The notes below the pieces were generated by a model that saw only the letters and a program-made list of their open reading frames with translations, was not told the origin of the DNA and made no database searches. A DNA stretch of 64,000 bases, taken from NCBI GenBank assembly GCA_947165255.1, contig CAMUZR010000001.1, forward strand, positions 1 to 64,000, written 5' to 3'. A program made the translations under genes and the position numbers. Positions 50,739-59,350 of this stretch are shown here, piece after piece; position 1 is the first letter of the stretch, and every line of letters starts with the position of its first letter. The DNA comes from an uncultured Bacteroidales bacterium (GTDB taxonomy: Bacteria; Bacteroidota; Bacteroidia; Bacteroidales; P3).

Positions 50739-51728
50739 ATGAAAAAAATAATCCTGTCTTCACTAGCGGCCCTCGCGCTGCTGTCCTCCTGCGTCTCCAT
50801 GAAGGAATACGAAGCCCTCCAGCAGCAGTATTCTCAGCACACCAAGAGCCTCAACCTTGCCAGGCAGGAGCTCCAAGAACTGCGCGAGGAGAATGCCGAA
50901 CTGGTCCGTCAGGGGCAGGCCATGACCGTCGCCCTCAGCGATATGACCACCGCCCGCCAGGAGTGCGAGGCCACCGTCACCTCCATCAACCGCTCCTACG
51001 CCGCCCTACAGCTCCGCTACGACACCACCGTCGAAAACTATATGCAGCAGCTCACCGGCAAAAACCGCGACCTCTCCAAGGCCAACCAGGCCCTGCAGGA
51101 ACGCAGCCGCGAGATTACCGCCAAGGAGCACGCCTTCAAGGCCAAAGAGGAACAGCTGCTGGCCCAGCAGCGCGACCTGCAGGAACGCCAGGAGCAAATG
51201 CTCCAGAACGAGCGCGCCATCGGCCAGGCCCTTGAGGCCAAGCAGCGCGAGCTCGAACACCTCAAAAGCGCCGTGGCCGGCGCCCTGGTGGGCTACAAGG
51301 ACAAAGGCCTCAACATCGAGACCAAGGACGGCAAGGTGTACATATCGATGGAGGACAAGCTCCTCTTTGCCTCGGGCAGCTGGACCGTCTCGCCCCAGGG
51401 GGCCGAAGCCCTCAAAAGCCTTGCCCGCATCCTAGAGGACAACCCCGACCTCAACATCATGGTGGAGGGCCACACCGACAACGACGCTTTCCGCGGCTCC
51501 ACCGCCGTCAAGGACAACTGGGACCTGAGTGTCATGCGCGCCACCGCCATCGTCAAGCTGCTGCTCAAACAGGGTCCCTCCATCAATCCCGCCCGTGTTG
51601 TTGCCGCCGGCCATGCCGAGTACTCGCCCAAGGTCAAGAACACCTCTGCCGCCAACAAGGCCCGCAACCGCCGCACCGAAATCATCCTCACACCCCAGTT
51701 GGGTGAAGTCATGAAGCTTGTGGAGTAA
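50739..51728 (+). CDS. OmpA-family lipoprotein with coiled coil
   Basis: From ATG at 50739, 329 residues. Lipobox ALLSSC (Cys18). A long coiled coil with repeating Gln/Glu/Arg heptads covers about 25-185. The C-terminal OmpA-like peptidoglycan-binding domain (about 200-320) carries VEGHTDND and NRRTEIIL. It probably ties the outer membrane to the cell wall. A start at 50649 would overlap the CLC coding start and is rejected. Confidence 0.9.
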   Translation: MKKIILSSLAALALLSSCVSMKEYEALQQQYSQHTKSLNLARQELQELREENAELVRQGQAMTVALSDMTTARQECEATVTSINRSYAALQLRYDTTVENYMQQLTGKNRDLSKANQALQERSREITAKEHAFKAKEEQLLAQQRDLQERQEQMLQNERAIGQALEAKQRELEHLKSAVAGALVGYKDKGLNIETKDGKVYISMEDKLLFASGSWTVSPQGAEALKSLARILEDNPDLNIMVEGHTDNDAFRGSTAVKDNWDLSVMRATAIVKLLLKQGPSINPARVVAAGHAEYSPKVKNTSAANKARNRRTEIILTPQLGEVMKLVE

Positions 51729-51843
51729 CCCCGCGGCCTCTCCTCCCCACTGCCCAGCCCGCCTCCCTCGCCCCGACGGGAGCACCCCTCGCGCCTTCGT
51801 GCCGCCCTTCCCTCTTCGCTCTTTCTTGGCGACAAACGCTTCA

Positions 51844-51891
51844 GTTCCTCTATTGCGCATAGAAGAACGGTACGAAGAACGATAGAGGAAC
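51844..51891. repeat. Inverted repeat with GTTCCTCTAT arms, dispersed motif
   Basis: GTTCCTCTAT (51844-51853) mirrors ATAGAGGAAC (51882-51891). Between the arms lie related GAAGAACG units. Similar GTTCCTC/CTATCGTTC words occur at 4668-4693 and 63903-63932, each in a gene-free stretch. Confidence 0.5.
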
Positions 51892-51972
51892 GAACAAGGT
51901 ACAGGCGGAACTTCGGTGGGGTCTCGCTTGTGTTAGTTTTGTCCAACAGGCTGATTGTAGAGGGGGAGGGGG

Positions 51973-53034
51973 TTAGTATGACTCGCCCAGGCGCCGGAGT
52001 GCTTCGATGGATTCTTTGTGGTCTTGGCGGGCGGCTCTGCGGTACCATTTCAGCGCCTCCTCCGCCGATCGCTCCACTCCGAGCCCTTTCTCGTAGGCTA
52101 CGCCCAGGTAGTGCTGGGCCATGGCGTTGTTTTGCTTTGCGGCTTGCCTGAAATAATTGATGGCTTCGGGGTAGGATTGTGGGAATCCGTGCCCTTCCCA
52201 AAAGCAGACTCCAAGGTTGTATTGGGCCATGTCATACCCTTGTTCGGCTGCGCGGCGATACCAGTAGATGGCTTCGGAGTAGGACTGCTCTATGCCCATT
52301 CCGTTTAGGTAGCAGTTGCCCAGATTGCATTGGGCTTGGGCTATGCGCTTTTCCACGGCGTCCATATAGTATTCGACCGCCATGGCGTAGTCTTTCTCCA
52401 CCCCCAGCCCCTTCTCGTAGCATACGCCCAATTCGAACTGTGCCAGTCCGTTGCCTTGGGCCGCGGCCTCTTTCAGCCATTGGGTTGCCATGGTGTAGGA
52501 CTGTTCTACCCCTATCCCGTTGGCGTAGCATTTTCCCAGATTGTATTGTGCCTTGTCGTAGCCTTGGTTGGCAGACTCCAGGTACCATTTGACCGCTTCG
52601 GCGGGCGACCGGGGCATACCAAGGCCGCTCTCGAGAAGTACGCCTAGGTTGCATTGTGCACGGGCAAAACCTTTCTCTGCCGCACGACGGTACCAAAAGG
52701 CTGCTTTTGCGTAGTCTTTCACTGTTCCTACCCCTTTTTCGTAGAGTAGCCCCACGTCGTATTCTCCAAGGTCGTATCCTTGCTCTGCCGCCTTCATGAA
52801 CCATTTGAATGCTTCTGCATAGTTTTTTTGCTCGTAATGTGAGAAACCGGTCTCGGTGTAATTGGCTAGGGTCGATGAGTCGCACTTGTTGCCTGAAAGG
52901 GTGTCAGATGGCGTTCTATTGGTGGTTTTATTGCTCGAGGGGCGGGCCAAATCGCGCAGTGAATTTTGCGCAGAGAGGCTGCATGGGACAGAAAAACAGA
53001 TGATTATCAGTATGGCTAGTTGTGCTCGCTTCAT
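51973..53034 (-). CDS. Sel1-repeat protein, exported
   Basis: From ATG at 53034, 353 residues with a signal peptide (cleavage after LSA). Eight Sel1-like repeats of 36 residues follow from about residue 60, each with the pattern A-x-x-x-L-G-x-x-Y-x-x-G-x-G-V and A-x-x-W-Y-x-x-A-A. Such solenoids bind partner proteins in the periplasm or outer membrane. The 53034 start is preferred to 53073 because the promoter element lies at 53071-53078. Confidence 0.92.
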   Translation of the reverse strand: MKRAQLAILIIICFSVPCSLSAQNSLRDLARPSSNKTTNRTPSDTLSGNKCDSSTLANYTETGFSHYEQKNYAEAFKWFMKAAEQGYDLGEYDVGLLYEKGVGTVKDYAKAAFWYRRAAEKGFARAQCNLGVLLESGLGMPRSPAEAVKWYLESANQGYDKAQYNLGKCYANGIGVEQSYTMATQWLKEAAAQGNGLAQFELGVCYEKGLGVEKDYAMAVEYYMDAVEKRIAQAQCNLGNCYLNGMGIEQSYSEAIYWYRRAAEQGYDMAQYNLGVCFWEGHGFPQSYPEAINYFRQAAKQNNAMAQHYLGVAYEKGLGVERSAEEALKWYRRAARQDHKESIEALRRLGESY

Positions 53035-53070
53035 GTCGATGGGGGTATTTTTCGCTATTGTTTCAGGATG

Positions 53071-53078
53071 CAAATATA
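53071..53078 (-). promoter_or_regulatory. -7 promoter element for the Sel1 gene
   Basis: TATATTTG on the minus strand, 37 bases before the ATG at 53034. Confidence 0.6.
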
Positions 53079-53180
53079 CTATTTTTTGCCCAATTATTGT
53101 TTTTTTCTGCTGCAGAACATAATACGAGCAGGGCGGGGCTGTAAAGAGCCCCCCCCCTTGAAGGCAGGGGGGGCTATAAC

Positions 53181-54050
53181 TTACCGGAGGGTCCAGCTGA
53201 CGCCGGTGAGGAGGTGGGCTTGGGTGGTGCCGAATTCAATTGCTAGTTCATAGCCGCCCGAGAAACCGCCTTGCAGGGTGAGCTGTAGGTTGGGGTTGGC
53301 AAGGTAGCGCACTTCGAAATCGCCCCTGAAAGGTTCGGACCCGACACTGAAGCCGCTTCTGAAGCCCGCACCCAGCATGAGGCGGTCGGTGGCCAGCCAG
53401 CGGGCATAGATTGAGCCGCTCAGCCCTTCAAAGCTCTCGATAGGGTAGAGTTTGTTCCAGGTCATGTCCAGGGAGTAGTCCAGCATCCACCGCTTGCCCA
53501 GTTGATTGCGAAAGCGGAGCCCGAGAGTGGGCTGCACGACGGTGCGGTTTTTTGGAAAGTAGGTCTTGTTGCTATTGCTGGCCAACGCGATGTTGGTGTG
53601 GAAGGCCACCTGGGGCAGCCAGCCCTTGCCTTCAAAGAGGAGCATCTTCACCCCCACGGATGGTGCAACAAGGATATTATTGGGGTCGGTTTTGATGGGT
53701 TGTTCTGTGCCTAGGAAATGGAGGTACGTTCTGTCATAGAAGGTGTGGTTGGCTCCAAAGCCCACGGTGAGCTCGGCCTTGCTGCCCACGCCGAAACGCA
53801 CTTCTGTGTTGCCACCCAGGGTATTGATCCTCATCTTATAGAGGGATGTTTGATGGTAGATGTGGAACCATTCTAGGTTGCTGTTCCACTGTATGCGGCC
53901 TGCGCCCAGCACGTTGGGACCGGTGGTGGAAATCAGGGGATTGATGGTGTCTTGTGCGTTGGCGGCATTGCAGCCAATGGCAGTCATGATGCCGAAAAAG
54001 AGAATGGCAAGGAAAGATGACTTATTGATGTGTATACGTATGTGTTTCAT
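53181..54050 (-). CDS. Outer-membrane beta-barrel protein
   Basis: A 289-residue exported protein (signal peptide about 1-32, cleavage after ANA). It has regular alternating strands (RFGVGSKAELTVGFGAN, LGLRFRNQLGKRW, LGAGFRSGFS) and an aromatic C-terminal strand (HLLTGVSWTLR), as in transporter-like barrels of the Phenol_MetA_deg type. The family call is tentative. Fourth gene of the second ECF operon, 33 bases behind the other barrel gene. Confidence 0.7.
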   Translation of the reverse strand: MKHIRIHINKSSFLAILFFGIMTAIGCNAANAQDTINPLISTTGPNVLGAGRIQWNSNLEWFHIYHQTSLYKMRINTLGGNTEVRFGVGSKAELTVGFGANHTFYDRTYLHFLGTEQPIKTDPNNILVAPSVGVKMLLFEGKGWLPQVAFHTNIALASNSNKTYFPKNRTVVQPTLGLRFRNQLGKRWMLDYSLDMTWNKLYPIESFEGLSGSIYARWLATDRLMLGAGFRSGFSVGSEPFRGDFEVRYLANPNLQLTLQGGFSGGYELAIEFGTTQAHLLTGVSWTLR

Positions 54051-54083
54051 TTTTTTGTTTGTGTTTGCTGTTTGTTGTTTTTA

Positions 54084-54806
54084 TTATAGGAAAAGTGATA
54101 TGCCGGAGGTGTAGATGCGTTCGCCCGTGGTGGGGTCTACGTAGGTGGGCAACAGGTTGGCGAAGAGCCGTACCCCGTGCACCAGACCTATCACGCTGGT
54201 GGAGAGGGTCATGCCCAGCTCTATTTTCCAAGGTTGAGTGCCTGCCCAGCTGCTACCTTCCTCCCAGCTACTTGTTATCCTCTCAGACCCGTCGGGTTGC
54301 AAACGTCTGGTGGTAAAGCGGTCTTTGATGACAACGGCATTGGTTACGGCATAGCCGGCAAAGAGTTCGAGTGAGAGGCCCAGTTGGTTTTTGCGCTTTG
54401 GCCAGGGGTGGAAAGTAACCGAGAGGGGAATTCCCACATAGCTGCTGGCATGAAAGGCATGTTGGGTTCTGATGCTGGGTTCGGTGGGGAAGGCGATGCC
54501 GTCGTCGGGGGTACTCTCGATAGTGTAGTACATGGGGTCGATGTTGAAGTCATAGCGCAGGCCGGTAGCCAACTCCCATTTGGGGGCCAACTGCCAGTGC
54601 AACCGCAGGGGTATCTGTACGAAGAAACCATATTTGCTGTAATAGGGCGAGCCATTGTTGCCATTGTTGAAGAGGGTGGCTCCGGCCGAAATGCCCAGGT
54701 CGATTTTGAAGTTCGGCGCGGCCGTGCTGTCGGCTTGGGGGGTGTTCTGTCCATGGCTAAAAAGTGCCAGGCTTAGAATGCTGAGGATGATTATTGTTCG
54801 TTTCAT
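54084..54806 (-). CDS. Outer-membrane beta-barrel protein
   Basis: A 240-residue exported protein (signal peptide 1-19, cleavage after SHG). It has beta strands with glycine and aromatic residues (LGISAGATLFNNG, WELATGLRYDFNID, SLELFAGYAV) and a C-terminal strand ending ...GISLFL, fitting a porin-like or PorT-like outer-membrane barrel. No close family is recognised. Third gene of the sigma-anti-sigma-barrel-barrel operon. Confidence 0.75.
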   Translation of the reverse strand: MKRTIIILSILSLALFSHGQNTPQADSTAAPNFKIDLGISAGATLFNNGNNGSPYYSKYGFFVQIPLRLHWQLAPKWELATGLRYDFNIDPMYYTIESTPDDGIAFPTEPSIRTQHAFHASSYVGIPLSVTFHPWPKRKNQLGLSLELFAGYAVTNAVVIKDRFTTRRLQPDGSERITSSWEEGSSWAGTQPWKIELGMTLSTSVIGLVHGVRLFANLLPTYVDPTTGERIYTSGISLFL

Positions 54807-54831
54807 GATGTTTTTTCTTTTTTTGTTTGTC

Positions 54832-55488
54832 TTATAAAAGATTTAATGCCAGTGTGGTTCCTTCCATCATGCTGGGCTCGGCTTGCATGAAGCTGAAGAT
54901 GCTTCTTTTGTGGGTGTTGGATTGTGGGGCAGGTTCGCTTTGTGCAAGGTCTTGCGTCAGGGGTTGGACAGGTGCCAGTTGGAGGCTGTTGATTTCCGAC
55001 TCGGGCATGAGGTCGGCCAGTTGGTCGCCCAACTCGGGAGCGATATTTTCGGGCTGGAGGCTTTCGAATATCTCTTCGAAGGAGAGGGGCTGCATCTGCT
55101 CGGGTATGTCGAGGACGGGTTTGGGGGTGTGCCTGTCACTGGCGGGCGCGGCTTGGCGGATGTGTGTGATGGGTGCCGTCTGGGGGAGGGGCATCACGGT
55201 GGGCCGCACAGCGGGAGCTTCGGCCACCAGCGGGGCTTCGGCGCTGCCTCCATTGTTGTTCCAACGCCAGATAGAGGTGGTGACAAAGAGGGTCACCGTG
55301 GCGGCCACGGCAATGCGGGCAGTCCACATCCCGACGGCACGGCGGCGGGTAGTCTTTTGGACAGTCTCTTCGGCGGCCATACGCTCTATCATCTCGGCCA
55401 GTTGCTGCTGGCGGCGGGCATCGCGTCCGGCATGTTCTACCGAGGCTAAAAGCTGCTCGAGGGTTGGGGTTTCATTGTCTTTTTTCAT
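54832..55488 (-). CDS. Single-span anti-sigma-like protein
   Basis: A 218-residue protein with a helical cytoplasmic N-terminal domain (1-50), one membrane span at about 54-74 and a Pro-rich periplasmic region. It overlaps the ECF sigma gene by 17 bases and precedes two outer-membrane barrel genes, the usual arrangement of an ECF signalling locus. No zinc anti-sigma motif is seen. Function inferred from context. Confidence 0.7.
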   Translation of the reverse strand: MKKDNETPTLEQLLASVEHAGRDARRQQQLAEMIERMAAEETVQKTTRRRAVGMWTARIAVAATVTLFVTTSIWRWNNNGGSAEAPLVAEAPAVRPTVMPLPQTAPITHIRQAAPASDRHTPKPVLDIPEQMQPLSFEEIFESLQPENIAPELGDQLADLMPESEINSLQLAPVQPLTQDLAQSEPAPQSNTHKRSIFSFMQAEPSMMEGTTLALNLL

Positions 55489-55966
55489 AATCCAGAATCA
55501 TTTGTTTTAGTGACTTGTAGGCACGGGAGAGGAGGGTGTATACGTTGCCCTCGGTGGTGTGCAGGGTGGCAGCAATGCTTTTGGTATCGGCATTGTCGAA
55601 ATGGCGCAGCCGTACTACGCGGGATTGCTGTTCGGGAAGGCGGTCGATTAACCGAAGGGCCAGCTGCAGGCGGTCGTCATCGCCAGCAGCTTCTTCTTCG
55701 GCCAGGGAGGTGAGCGTTTCGATATCGACTGTTGGACGGCGGCGGCGCAGCTGGTCGACGCAGCGGCGTTTGACAAGCGTAATGCAGAAGGCCTCGCGAT
55801 TGACCACCCGATTAAGCTTGCTGCGGTCGTTCCACAGGGTGACAAAGCAATCCTGCACCACGTCGGCTGCATCTTGCTCGTCGCCGAGAAGGCTTTCGGC
55901 CATGCGTTGCATGGCGGGCTGCAAGGGCAGATAGTCGGATTCGAATTGTTTTGCTTCGTTCATCAT
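55472..55966 (-). CDS. ECF sigma factor
   Basis: From ATG at 55966 (a second ATG follows at 55963; a GTG at 55981 is less likely), 164 residues. Region 2 (DEQDAADVVQDCFVTLWNDRSKL...REAFCITLVKRRCVDQLRRR) and region 4 (LPEQQSRVVRLRHFDNADTKSIAATLHTTEGNVYTLLSRAYKSLKQMI) are standard for the ECF type of Bacteroidota. First gene of a leftward four-gene operon. Confidence 0.95.
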   Translation of the reverse strand: MMNEAKQFESDYLPLQPAMQRMAESLLGDEQDAADVVQDCFVTLWNDRSKLNRVVNREAFCITLVKRRCVDQLRRRRPTVDIETLTSLAEEEAAGDDDRLQLALRLIDRLPEQQSRVVRLRHFDNADTKSIAATLHTTEGNVYTLLSRAYKSLKQMILDYEKRQ

Positions 55967-56035
55967 GCTTTGTAGTCGCACAATGTTGCCAAATCTTACA
56001 CTGCCGAAGAAAAAAAAATTTTGATGCCTGCCAGT

Positions 56036-56650
56036 CTATCTCTTTTTAGGCTTTTTGGCAGGGAGAGGTTCTTCGGGTTTCTTTCGGTCGCCAATCAGGC
56101 GGCAGGCCCCCACATAGCGGCGGGCATAGTAGGCTTCGGTGGAAAAGGAGTAGATGACCCCGGTGGAGGTGGCGGCATGAATGAAGAGGAAACGCCCGGT
56201 GAGAGTGTCTACGTTCACCACTATGCCGGTATGGCCGATATGGCCGCTGGCTTCGCGCCCTTGCCAGAAGACAAGGTCGCCGCGTTGCAGCTTTTTGGGG
56301 TCGTTGATTTTTCGGCCTTTGGTATATTGCGGACGGCTGCCGCCGGGTAGTTCTATTCCGAACTTGAGGTATACGTAGCGGGCAAATCCGGCGCAGTCGA
56401 AGGCTTTGGGTCCTTTGGCTCCATAGCGGTAGGGTTTGCCGAGGTGTTTGACGGCCTCCTCGATGATAAGGTCGGCGGTGTCGGGCTGGCTGTTGGCCTC
56501 TTTTACTTTCTGCCGTAGCGGCGGGATAAGTATTTCATCACCCACCCAGGGTGAGCGGTTCCACGGAGCTAGGTAGGAGTTGGCCTCCTGGGCATGCAGC
56601 TGGAGGGAATAGATGAGTAATAGGATGATTATGAATGGTCTGTGCCTCAT
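56036..56650 (-). CDS. NlpC/P60 peptidase, exported
   Basis: A 204-residue protein with signal peptide 1-20 (cleavage after LHA) and the NlpC/P60 cysteine peptidase fold: Cys86 in FDCAGFARYVY, His140 in GHTGIVV and a polar third residue near His158 (FIHAA). It cuts peptidoglycan stem peptides, typically D-Glu-mDAP. It overlaps the O-antigen ligase stop by 4 bases; the tail is Lys/Pro-rich. Confidence 0.93.
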   Translation of the reverse strand: MRHRPFIIILLLIYSLQLHAQEANSYLAPWNRSPWVGDEILIPPLRQKVKEANSQPDTADLIIEEAVKHLGKPYRYGAKGPKAFDCAGFARYVYLKFGIELPGGSRPQYTKGRKINDPKKLQRGDLVFWQGREASGHIGHTGIVVNVDTLTGRFLFIHAATSTGVIYSFSTEAYYARRYVGACRLIGDRKKPEEPLPAKKPKKR

Positions 56651-58092
56651 GTTTCCTTCTTCTGGCTGTAAACGTCGAGAGAAACGATGACGGCGGTAAA
56701 AGCCCAGAAGGGGACGGATAGTTTGTCGGTGTCGAGGAAGTTGTTAAATACGCCGTGAATGTAGTAGGTGAGTAGGCTGAGGGTGAAGGCCAGGGCCATG
56801 TTGGCCACTTGTTTGTCTTGCGCGGTGCGGTAGACGCGCACTCCGGTGGCAAAGGTGGTCATGAAGATGCAGATGACGAGGACTACGCCCGGCACTCCCT
56901 GTTCGGTCAGTGGGCCGATATATTCGCTGTGGGCGTTGCCTAGATTGCCTGCATTGGTGCTGATGGTGGAGAGCTGATAGCTGCGCTGGTAGCTGGCATA
57001 TAGGAATTGGTATGTCCCAGGACCGCATCCCATGACTGGCTTTTCTTTCCACATGCGGATGGCCGATGCCCAGCGGTTGAGCCGCTCCAGATTGCTGGCG
57101 TCGGTGGAAATGTTGGAGATGGATTTTATTTGTCCCGAAAGGTCGTAGGAGCTGTCCTGGTGGTTTTTCCCCAGTTTGTATAGTACGTCGCTCTGGTAGG
57201 TGAAAAACACGCCCACGCCAAGGCCGAAAAGCAGCACCATCCACTTGACTTTCATGCCCATGCGGATGAGGACGTAAACGCCTATAGCGCCTAAGACGCT
57301 GAGCCATGCGGCGCGGCAATAGGAGAAGAAGAGTCCCACGATGAGTAGGGCGAACATGGCGAGGAAAAGCAGTCGCGACCACCCTTTGCTATTGCGGCTG
57401 AAAATGAAATAGAATGCGGCGGGCAGGAAGAGGGCGATGACACAGCCGTAGGCGGTATGGTCGTTATAGAAAGGTTTCATCACGCGGTGCAGTGTTTGCA
57501 GGTCGCTGAAATTGCCGAGGGTTTTGGCGGTAGCAATGGCAATGACACAGATGAGTCCAATGGCATAGCACCAGAAGAACTGGCGGATGCGCATTTTGTT
57601 GCGGAAAATTTGGGCGGCGGCAAAGAAGAAGGGCACCACGAACCACAGGCGCGCCAGAAAGTATTTGAACGAAACTAGGGGTAGGGCAGAGGTGCAGGAG
57701 GTGATAATCATCCACGCTAAGGAGGCCAAGAGGCTGACGCTGATTGGGTGGCGGAGCAGTCGCATGTCGTAGCTTTTGCTGGCCAGCACGCGGAAGAAAA
57801 ACATCAGCGTGAAGAGTATCATCATTGGCTCCACTGGCATGGAGAGCTCCATTTTTGGGAAAAGGGCAAAGTCGATGGCGAAGGGGGTGAGCAGTGCCAT
57901 GCAGAGCAGGGCGGTCTCGAACTGGGTGACGAAAAGGAGCAACACAAGACCCGCCAGCGGGATGAGCGAGAGGTAGTAGAAGTCCTTGAGCAACATGACG
58001 GAATTGCCCACGGCAAAGAGCAGCGTCACCGCCACCGCAATGACGGCGGTTCTGTTCTGTTTAAGCCATGACTTGGTGTGGAACGATTCCAT
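56647..58092 (-). CDS. O-antigen ligase/polymerase (Wzy_C family)
   Basis: A 481-residue inner-membrane protein with about eleven spans and the Wzy_C region: RLNRWASAIRMWKEKPVMGCGPGTYQF and, after the large periplasmic loop, NAHSEYIGPLTEQGVPG, which has the family His and Glu. It could be a WaaL-type ligase or a Wzy-type polymerase; position behind a Wzz-like gene favours polymer handling. It starts 11 bases behind the Wzz-like stop. Confidence 0.88.
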   Translation of the reverse strand: MESFHTKSWLKQNRTAVIAVAVTLLFAVGNSVMLLKDFYYLSLIPLAGLVLLLFVTQFETALLCMALLTPFAIDFALFPKMELSMPVEPMMILFTLMFFFRVLASKSYDMRLLRHPISVSLLASLAWMIITSCTSALPLVSFKYFLARLWFVVPFFFAAAQIFRNKMRIRQFFWCYAIGLICVIAIATAKTLGNFSDLQTLHRVMKPFYNDHTAYGCVIALFLPAAFYFIFSRNSKGWSRLLFLAMFALLIVGLFFSYCRAAWLSVLGAIGVYVLIRMGMKVKWMVLLFGLGVGVFFTYQSDVLYKLGKNHQDSSYDLSGQIKSISNISTDASNLERLNRWASAIRMWKEKPVMGCGPGTYQFLYASYQRSYQLSTISTNAGNLGNAHSEYIGPLTEQGVPGVVLVICIFMTTFATGVRVYRTAQDKQVANMALAFTLSLLTYYIHGVFNNFLDTDKLSVPFWAFTAVIVSLDVYSQKKET

Positions 58093-58103
58093 CCGCAGGG
58101 GTG

Positions 58104-59000
58104 TTATGCTTTATCTTCTGTTGGCTCAGAGGTTTCCTCTTTCTTGGAGGCATCAAGCAATAGTAGCACCAGAATGCACATTATTACCGACCCGAAAGTG
58201 CCTAGCAGCACGATAATGCTACGTTTGGGGTAGGCCTTTTTGTCGGCGGCGACGGCCTGGTCCAGCATGAACTTGTAGCTTACGTTCTCGTTCATGTCCA
58301 CCTCGGTTTGGGCGGCACGGGTCTGCAGGTCGGCCAGTTGCTTACATTTCTCGTTAATAAGTTGTGTAAGGCCGAGCGACTGCTCGGGGTGGCGTCTCAG
58401 GCTGTCCTGTAGCAGGACGATCTCGTTGCCTAGTTTCTGGCACACGCCGTCCATTATATCGGCCGCATTGACGGCGCGGTCATGATGGATGCGGTGGCAG
58501 ACGGAGTCGTAGTTGGCGGCAATATAGTTGGCCATGTCGGCAGCCCACTGCGGGTCGACATCCAGCACCGACACTTCCACACCGAGATATTCTGTGCGCT
58601 TCACATTGACGTTGCCACGGTACTGCTCGTGCAGTTTGAACATTTTGTGCGGGTCTTCGGGGCTGATGCCGTAGTGCTCCATAAGGTTAAACCGCTTGCA
58701 CACGTCGCGCTCCATCGACTCCGAGGAGAGAATCTGTATGCAGTACTCGCAGTCGCGCTCGATGCCGTAGTCCATAAAGTCAAGGCTGTAGTGGTAGTCC
58801 ATGATAGCCTTGCTCAGCCGGTTGGAGTTGGTGGGGAATAGGGTGGCGGTAGATTTGTATCGGGGAGTGATAAGCAGCGATACCACCACCGTGGCCGCCA
58901 GTGCGATGAAGAAAACCCAGATGAGCAGTTTCCACCACTTGCGGAAAAAGCGTATGGTAGTGTTGTGGTCGTAGTCGTTGCCAAAAGTCTTTTCAGCCAT
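58104..59000 (-). CDS. Wzz-type chain-length determinant protein
   Basis: From ATG at 59000, 298 residues. Two membrane spans (about 24-46 and 264-286) flank a periplasmic helical domain, the Wzz topology, with the basic pre-span segment FRKWWK. It lacks a kinase domain. It probably sets the length of a surface polysaccharide made by the neighbouring Wzy_C protein. First gene of the leftward operon. Confidence 0.85.
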   Translation of the reverse strand: MAEKTFGNDYDHNTTIRFFRKWWKLLIWVFFIALAATVVVSLLITPRYKSTATLFPTNSNRLSKAIMDYHYSLDFMDYGIERDCEYCIQILSSESMERDVCKRFNLMEHYGISPEDPHKMFKLHEQYRGNVNVKRTEYLGVEVSVLDVDPQWAADMANYIAANYDSVCHRIHHDRAVNAADIMDGVCQKLGNEIVLLQDSLRRHPEQSLGLTQLINEKCKQLADLQTRAAQTEVDMNENVSYKFMLDQAVAADKKAYPKRSIIVLLGTFGSVIMCILVLLLLDASKKEETSEPTEDKA

Positions 59001-59251
59001 ATTGTTCAAATTTTGTTATTATACTATATCATTATAAATCAGAAGCGTCATGACAAACTCAAAAGCGTCATGGCATTCCCATCTGCCATTCATAATCTTT
59101 TTTAACGCCATTATGTGGTTATTATTGCCCTGCGGCGATAAAAATTCCTTTTACAGCCTTTTCGACACTTTTTTCTGCCAGGCCAAATCTGTCCTCAGTG
59201 TTAAATAGTGTTAAATTATATACTTTTTCTTTCCAATCCGGAAAAGTGTCG

Positions 59252-59259
59252 TACATTTG
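59252..59259 (+). promoter_or_regulatory. -7 promoter element for the ABC operon
   Basis: TACATTTG, 92 bases before the first ATG. The operator at 59261-59284 starts directly behind it. Confidence 0.65.
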
Positions 59260-59260
59260 C

Positions 59261-59284
59261 AGTGTACTAGTAAGCTAATACACT
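59261..59284. promoter_or_regulatory. Candidate YtrA/GntR operator AGTGTA-N12-TACACT
   Basis: A perfect inverted repeat with 6-base arms separated by 12 bases, placed over the expected transcription start. From memory, the Bacillus YtrA repressor recognises the same arms with a 13-base spacer. The cognate GntR gene is in the same operon (61965). Confidence 0.75.
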
Positions 59285-59350
59285 AGAACAATAGGATATG
59301 TTACAAACAGAAATACAGCAAATTAAACGAAAACATTAAAACACTAAGTT

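Larger units (their letters stand above)
59001..59350. other. Regulatory intergenic region between the polysaccharide operon and the ABC operon
   Basis: Gene-free, AT-rich. It contains two direct AAGCGTCATG repeats 20 bases apart (59043, 59063), a tandem AGTGTTAAAT duplication (59197-59216), a 10-bp inverted repeat CGACACTTTT/AAAAGTGTCG (59163-59172 and 59242-59251), a promoter element and a YtrA-type operator. The divergent genes on both sides may share control. Confidence 0.6.

Noticed and set aside
53147..53175. GC-rich inverted repeat (AGCCCCCCCCC / GGGGGGGCT) as terminator of the barrel operon
   Set aside because: The stem is mainly a C-run against a G-run and no T-run follows on the minus strand, so evidence is too weak to list as a terminator.
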